From Saprospiraceae bacterium (GTDB lineage: Bacteria; Bacteroidota; Bacteroidia; Chitinophagales; Saprospiraceae), in the NCBI GenBank assembly GCA_013361075.1, contig JABWAJ010000169.1, positions 1 through 9,718 on the forward strand: a stretch of DNA of 9,718 nucleotides. The letters are read 5' to 3'. A program made the position numbers and the translations under genes. Below are positions 6,182 through 9,718 of this stretch, one piece after another (position 1 is the first letter of the stretch; each line of letters begins with the position of its first letter). Below the pieces are notes generated by a model, which saw nothing but the letters and a program-made list of their open reading frames with translations, searched no databases and had not been told where the DNA came from.

Positions 6182-7504
6182 CTATTCGGGGAAAAACTGC
6201 CAAACCTCTGTCAGCGCCAGGTTTCCTTTACCAAGGCCGATGAAAATTCCGCTAAAATTGGCGATCATAAATCCTGTGTGGTGATCGGCATCAAATGGGG
6301 CATCTGTTATTTCCGTCCAGAGAAAGGCGCTTGTATCGTAAACCCACAAACAGACTCCCTCAATTGTGTCCACCAGGATATAGATTTTCTCAAGGTATTC
6401 AACTGCCCATGAAGTTTCGTAATAATCGAAAGGAAGGGTTTCCGAGGTAGGCTGCCAGGAATTGGAAGAAGGTGTAAAAGTCCATAAATCGGCATTTGAC
6501 AAGCCGAGATATTCGGATCCAACGAACCCATTTCCATTTATTCCAAAGGTAACAGGACTATCGCGAGGCCCATTTGGGAAAAGGGCAAGGCTATCCCAGG
6601 AGTCTAATGACGGGTTGTATTTCCAAAGATCATTGAGTTTTCCGCTTGATCCGTTGAATGTATTGGAACCGAATCCGTAGAAAAAAATACTATCTGCATA
6701 GAAGCCAGAAGATTGGAGCCTGCTGTTTCCTGGAAAGTCGTTTTTCCGCTCCCAGGCATTCTGACCAAAATGGTATTCGACAAGGATGTTGGACTCGGTT
6801 GCCATGAAATACCCTTTGTTACCCATGTTAAATGCGAAATTATACCCGATCCCCTGGGAAGAGAAGTAAGGAACATCCGGCCGCTGGGCCCATTCTTCCG
6901 TGCATGGGTTGAACTCCCAAAAATCAATATGCTGGCTACTTACAGATCCGGTATCTACTCCTCCTCCCAGATAAATATTAGTACCTGGCGTAATGGGTAG
7001 AATACTGTAAATGTTGCCGAACTTTTGCCGTACATTTCCTGGAAACGGGGGCTTCGCATTCCAAATTTTCCGGGTTTTCTCCTTATTGACGTTCCCATAA
7101 ATCACCGTATCCTGGACCGAGAAGAATGACCTGACGTAATATTCAGTTTCCGGCAACAGGCCTTTGATGGATAACCATTTCCAGTTTGTGCCTCCCTGAG
7201 GGAAGTATTGCAAGGCCTCAGTGCCGAATACAACAGAATCAGTGATGGTTGGCTGAGGATTGCTTGCCGACCAGCAGATGCCGTAGGTATAATCTTCATC
7301 TACTAAAGTAGGGTTGATCGTTAAATAGATCTGAGGAGCCAGCGAGGTGCTGGTTGTAATACTTACCGCACCACAGGATGGGGAGCCCGCTGTGAAAATA
7401 TCCAGATTTTCCAGATCGATAGCATAGTCTCGTCTCTCCAGATCCCATGGTTCACAACTGGCGAGGAGAAGGATGGCGATGATGGGTAGCAGGAGGTCTC
7501 GCAT
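6182..7504 (-). CDS. Kelch-repeat surface lipoprotein with Fn3-like N-terminal domain, 440 aa
   Basis: The lipobox LLASC places the lipidated Cys at residue 17. Residues about 40-145 form an Fn3-like domain of the kind common in Bacteroidota surface proteins (YGICWSASNPQPTITDS, then GLLPETEYYVRSFF and VIYGN). From about residue 150, degenerate Kelch repeats follow, recognisable as DFWEFNPCTEEW, LVEYHFGQNAW, DLWKYNPSLDSW, DLWTFTPSSNSW and WVYDTSAFLW, ending in VWQFFPE. These should build a beta-propeller outside the cell or in the periplasm, probably for binding a protein or glycan. The classic paired glycines are only partly kept. I chose the ATG at 7504; a TTG two codons upstream overlaps the previous stop. 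It is the last intact gene of the operon, with TGA-CC-ATG coupling to the gene before it. Confidence 0.8.
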   Translation of the reverse strand: MRDLLLPIIAILLLASCEPWDLERRDYAIDLENLDIFTAGSPSCGAVSITTSTSLAPQIYLTINPTLVDEDYTYGICWSASNPQPTITDSVVFGTEALQYFPQGGTNWKWLSIKGLLPETEYYVRSFFSVQDTVIYGNVNKEKTRKIWNAKPPFPGNVRQKFGNIYSILPITPGTNIYLGGGVDTGSVSSQHIDFWEFNPCTEEWAQRPDVPYFSSQGIGYNFAFNMGNKGYFMATESNILVEYHFGQNAWERKNDFPGNSRLQSSGFYADSIFFYGFGSNTFNGSSGKLNDLWKYNPSLDSWDSLALFPNGPRDSPVTFGINGNGFVGSEYLGLSNADLWTFTPSSNSWQPTSETLPFDYYETSWAVEYLEKIYILVDTIEGVCLWVYDTSAFLWTEITDAPFDADHHTGFMIANFSGIFIGLGKGNLALTEVWQFFPE

Positions 7505-7506
7505 GG

Positions 7507-8460
7507 TCAAAAATTCAGTTGGATGCCGGCGGAAAGGCCACGGGAGTAAATAGTCAGGCAGGTCAATTCGCGGAGCTGTTTTTGCAGGCTGCTTCTTTTG
7601 ATCTCGAAATATGGCCCGGAAAGGGCCAGGGCGGAGAGGCCGATGCCAGACCAGAAGGTAATCAATTTCGCATGATGATTGCGGTTGGCTTTTTGGTAGA
7701 GCGGCTCGCCTTCCAGTTGGGAAGGCTCGGCCAGGTATTGGCTGTAGTATTTGTCTTCAAGCCCCTGGAAAATCCATGCGCCTCCCAGCAGGCTGATGCC
7801 TAAACCTCCCGAGCTGAGGTACCATTTGCGCATGTCCTTTTGTGTCGCGATTTTTTGGAATAAACCGGCCTTTAATTTCGAGCATTGGTCGAGGCCTGCA
7901 ACAGAGGGGCCTTGAGGGGGCACAGCGGCTAGCGGATTGTCCGGGCAACCCTTGAGCGGACCCGCCTGGTCCGGGCATTGGTCGATTTCGTCTTTGAACA
8001 GATCGCCGTCGCGATCGGAGAATTGGTAGACGCCGGCTATCCGCCAGTTGCCGGAAGTGTTTTCCTTAAAGATAAATTTCAGGGTCTGAAACGGAACGCC
8101 ATTTCGCAACTCTCTGACGACCATGCCAGGATTGGAGGAGGCTGCCTCTCCTTTGGGCAGGCCAAGGATTTCGAAAAAGAACTCCGTTCCACGGTGGTCG
8201 GCCCGCATCATGGTGAGGAATTGGGTGATGGAGTAATTGCCTCCCCGGTCCGGATGAAATATTTTGGATTCGGAAGGGGTTAAAAAAAGCTCTCTGAAGA
8301 AGTCGCCCCTTGATTCTATCATATCGTTGTCGGCATCCGGGCTGCAATAATCTTCGAGGAAGCCGTAGAACTGGAGGAGCAGATACTGATGTTTGTTATT
8401 TTGGGAAAAAGAGAGGCAGGCAGCCAGGCAAACCAGCGCTGCTGTGAATACGCCCTTCAT
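7507..8460 (-). CDS. Secreted/membrane protein with thrombospondin type 3 motif, 317 aa
   Basis: A signal peptide (about 1-19, ending CLSFSQ) precedes a globular region (25-147) whose pattern suggests an NTF2-like fold: a first helix LLLQFYGFLEDY, ending with NWRIAGVYQF. A calcium-type TSP3 motif follows (149-174: DRDGDLFKDEIDQCPDQAG, then GCPD). The C-terminal part has two hydrophobic segments (about 213-232 and 266-285) separated by KYYSQYLAEPSQ...LYQKANRNHH, a spacing seen in other Bacteroidota membrane-hairpin proteins. The last residue is Phe in GLSAGIQLNF. It probably sits in the envelope; its role is unknown. It starts 4 bp after the stop of the preceding gene and ends 2 bp before the Kelch gene's ATG. 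Reading the hydrophobic pair as helices rather than barrel strands is my interpretation. Confidence 0.7.
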   Translation of the reverse strand: MKGVFTAALVCLAACLSFSQNNKHQYLLLQFYGFLEDYCSPDADNDMIESRGDFFRELFLTPSESKIFHPDRGGNYSITQFLTMMRADHRGTEFFFEILGLPKGEAASSNPGMVVRELRNGVPFQTLKFIFKENTSGNWRIAGVYQFSDRDGDLFKDEIDQCPDQAGPLKGCPDNPLAAVPPQGPSVAGLDQCSKLKAGLFQKIATQKDMRKWYLSSGGLGISLLGGAWIFQGLEDKYYSQYLAEPSQLEGEPLYQKANRNHHAKLITFWSGIGLSALALSGPYFEIKRSSLQKQLRELTCLTIYSRGLSAGIQLNF

Positions 8461-8464
8461 AAGT

Positions 8465-9058
8465 TCAGCTTTTGACTCGATCGGTTTGTATCACGATGAT
8501 TTTCGAGATTATGATATCGTACTTGTCGTTTTTATCCGGAATCACGCCGCTGTTCTTGTACACCGTCATATAGACTTTTTTGATGGTGATGTCGGAATAC
8601 TCTTTTCCGTTGGGGCCGAATTTGACGGCCCGGAACTCCTGTTTGTATTGGCCTTCCACTCCATACCTTTCTCCGCCCTTGTATTCCACTGTCGGCGAAG
8701 CCGAAGGATGGAATTTGATACTGATCCGGTCGTAGTCGAGTCCCATGAGGTGAATGAAGTATTCCTCGGCATTATGGTAGGTCCGGGTGCGTCCGGTCGA
8801 TACGTTCGACACTTCGATGACGCAGGGCTTGGTGAAATACTCTCCGGCGCTTCTCACCGCATCCATTTTGGAAGACCGGTCGTTGGTCTCCGGTTTTTCC
8901 CCGATGATCTTGATGAAATTCTGGAGTTGCTGGAGCCGTAGTTCAGCAACTTTCGCCACTTTTTCGTCGGATAGTGAGCGCGGTATGACGTCCACCTGTG
9001 CCGAGGCCAAGGCTGAATAGGCGCAAAAGAGGAAGATGAGTAAAGGTTTTACGTTCAT
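8465..9058 (-). CDS. Small secreted protein, possible NTF2-like fold, 197 aa
   Basis: The N-terminal signal peptide (1-20) ends in a good cleavage site, SALASA before QVDV, and there are no further membrane segments, so a periplasmic or secreted product is expected. The mature part has an N-terminal helix pair (VAELRLQQLQNFIKIIG), then AGEYFTKPCVIEV, a NAEEYFIHLMGL helix and several beta strands ending YDIIISKIIVIQTDR. This helix-then-sheet order and the short length resemble NTF2-like proteins and the N-terminal part of the TSP3 gene next door; it is a structural guess, not a family match. Its ATG overlaps the preceding stop as ATGA (9055-9058), and its own stop lies 4 bp before the next start. 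Both arrangements imply coupled translation within the operon. Confidence 0.7.
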   Translation of the reverse strand: MNVKPLLIFLFCAYSALASAQVDVIPRSLSDEKVAKVAELRLQQLQNFIKIIGEKPETNDRSSKMDAVRSAGEYFTKPCVIEVSNVSTGRTRTYHNAEEYFIHLMGLDYDRISIKFHPSASPTVEYKGGERYGVEGQYKQEFRAVKFGPNGKEYSDITIKKVYMTVYKNSGVIPDKNDKYDIIISKIIVIQTDRVKS

Positions 9059-9645
9059 TCTTGCCGGATTATCAGTGATTTAATTTTTTCGTCTTCCCAT
9101 TCTGCCCCGGCAATTTGGAACTTCCAGGGCCGGGAATCTCCGTTTGTCCTGATACCGGAGATGGAGAGCAGGAAAGTTTTGGCGCTTCCCTGGTTGATCA
9201 GGGAGTTGCCGGTATTCAGCAAAACACTGGCTTCAGGAGTAAAGAACTGAAGAGAGGCATCGATAAGTTCCGGATCGCGCCGGAAAGTTATTTCCTCCAG
9301 GTTTTTTTCGAGTTGCGATAAGGTGGTGGCGTGGTTGCCGGTTTCAGGAGGCCCCTGAGCCCAGATGGCCAGGACGCAAGTCAAGTAAAGGACAATCGTA
9401 GCAGCTGCGACAGCGATATATTGCAGTGGCCGGTTTTTCTTGGCAAATGACCTGACGATGTATACCAGTAGCAGGAAAACGCCCAGATGGCCGATTGCGG
9501 CGTAGGCTTCGGCAGGCCAGTATTCCGGCAAAATAATGCCATTCTGGTTTTTGGTGAAAGAGATCAGGACCAAAAGCGCGCCAAAAGCGGCGAGGCTCTT
9601 GAAAAAATTGGACTGGAGGTCCTTCGTTACTTCTGCTTCGGACAT
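9055..9645 (-). CDS. Three-helix membrane protein of unknown function, 196 aa
   Basis: Hydrophobic segments lie at about residues 15-31, 48-65 and 76-95. A soluble C-terminal half (97-196) follows and ends AGAEWEDEKIKSLIIRQE. The short N-terminus is acidic, and basic residues after the second helix (RSFAKKNR) suggest that loop is cytoplasmic, which would place the C-terminal half outside. I do not recognise the family. It appears to be the first gene of the minus-strand operon: no earlier gene is visible in the remaining 73 bases, and its start has a good ribosome binding site. The next gene overlaps its stop by 4 bp. Confidence 0.7.
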   Translation of the reverse strand: MSEAEVTKDLQSNFFKSLAAFGALLVLISFTKNQNGIILPEYWPAEAYAAIGHLGVFLLLVYIVRSFAKKNRPLQYIAVAAATIVLYLTCVLAIWAQGPPETGNHATTLSQLEKNLEEITFRRDPELIDASLQFFTPEASVLLNTGNSLINQGSAKTFLLSISGIRTNGDSRPWKFQIAGAEWEDEKIKSLIIRQE

Positions 9646-9650
9646 GGGTT

Positions 9651-9656
9651 CTCCCT
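9651..9656 (-). promoter_or_regulatory. Shine-Dalgarno site AGGGAG
   Basis: On the minus strand AGGGAG lies five bases before the ATG at 9645, a sound spacing. It supports that start and stands out because the other gene starts examined in this window have weak or no Shine-Dalgarno sequences, as is usual in Bacteroidota. Confidence 0.5.
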
Positions 9657-9718
9657 GGTTTTGCGTTGATTCCCTTTGGTTGCGTGCAGGTTGGTTTTGG
9701 GGGAGGCAAAATAGGGAT

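Noticed and set aside
8393..8941. 182-codon plus-strand frame
   Set aside because: It is antisense to two signal-peptide genes whose tight junctions support the minus strand; it has no motif of its own.
9344..9709. 121-codon minus-strand frame starting upstream of the operon's first gene
   Set aside because: It overlaps the 196-aa membrane protein in another frame, is Arg/Pro-rich with no domain pattern, and the membrane protein has the good ribosome binding site.
9700..9718. TATTTTG on the minus strand as a -7 promoter element for the 196-aa gene
   Set aside because: It is one base short of the TAnnTTTG pattern and lies at the window edge, so no -33 element can be examined.

Overview
The window looks like a chromosomal segment of a Bacteroidota member. 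The clearest sign is the type IX secretion (T9SS) C-terminal sorting domain in the remnant at 5538-6109. Supporting signs are lipoproteins with an LLASC lipobox, a Kelch/Fn3-like surface lipoprotein of a kind common in that phylum, a thrombospondin-type-3 motif protein, and starts that mostly lack Shine-Dalgarno sequences. A Saprospiria/Lewinella-like origin is only a guess. No RNA gene, CRISPR array or recognisable transposase was found.

Layout. (1) 1-1265, minus strand: two adjacent genes of unknown function; the second runs off the left edge. (2) 1266-1476: a divergent intergenic region with an AT-rich stretch, the left copy of a long repeat, and a 13-bp palindrome in front of the next gene. 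(3) 1477-3138, plus strand: a 553-residue protein with a GAF-like middle and a C-terminal region resembling one usually attached to bacterial regulators. The gene is bracketed by 56/57-bp inverted repeats (1375-1430 and 3144-3200); each consists of a nearly identical 28-bp outer part, an 11-nt spacer and a small inner hairpin. (4) 3213-5535, plus strand: a three-gene cassette of a membrane-anchored transglutaminase-like protein, a lipoprotein with a von Willebrand A (VWA) metal-binding motif, and a four-helix membrane protein. (5) 5538-6109, minus strand: a decayed 3' end of a large T9SS-exported protein. (6) 6182-9645, minus strand: a tightly coupled four-gene envelope operon, in transcription order a three-helix membrane protein, a small secreted protein, a secreted/membrane TSP3 protein and a Kelch lipoprotein.

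How the parts may work together. Most identified products downstream of 3200 are envelope proteins. The VWA lipoprotein, transglutaminase-like protein and membrane protein probably act as one envelope module; VWA and transglutaminase genes also meet in MoxR-type operons, but no MoxR ATPase is present here. The four-gene operon probably builds a surface or periplasmic assembly. The bracketed 553-residue gene is the most unusual part: it is either the cargo of an unrecognised repeat-bounded element, or a regulator whose repeats lie upstream of both its own gene and the transglutaminase/VWA cassette. The sequence alone does not decide between these.
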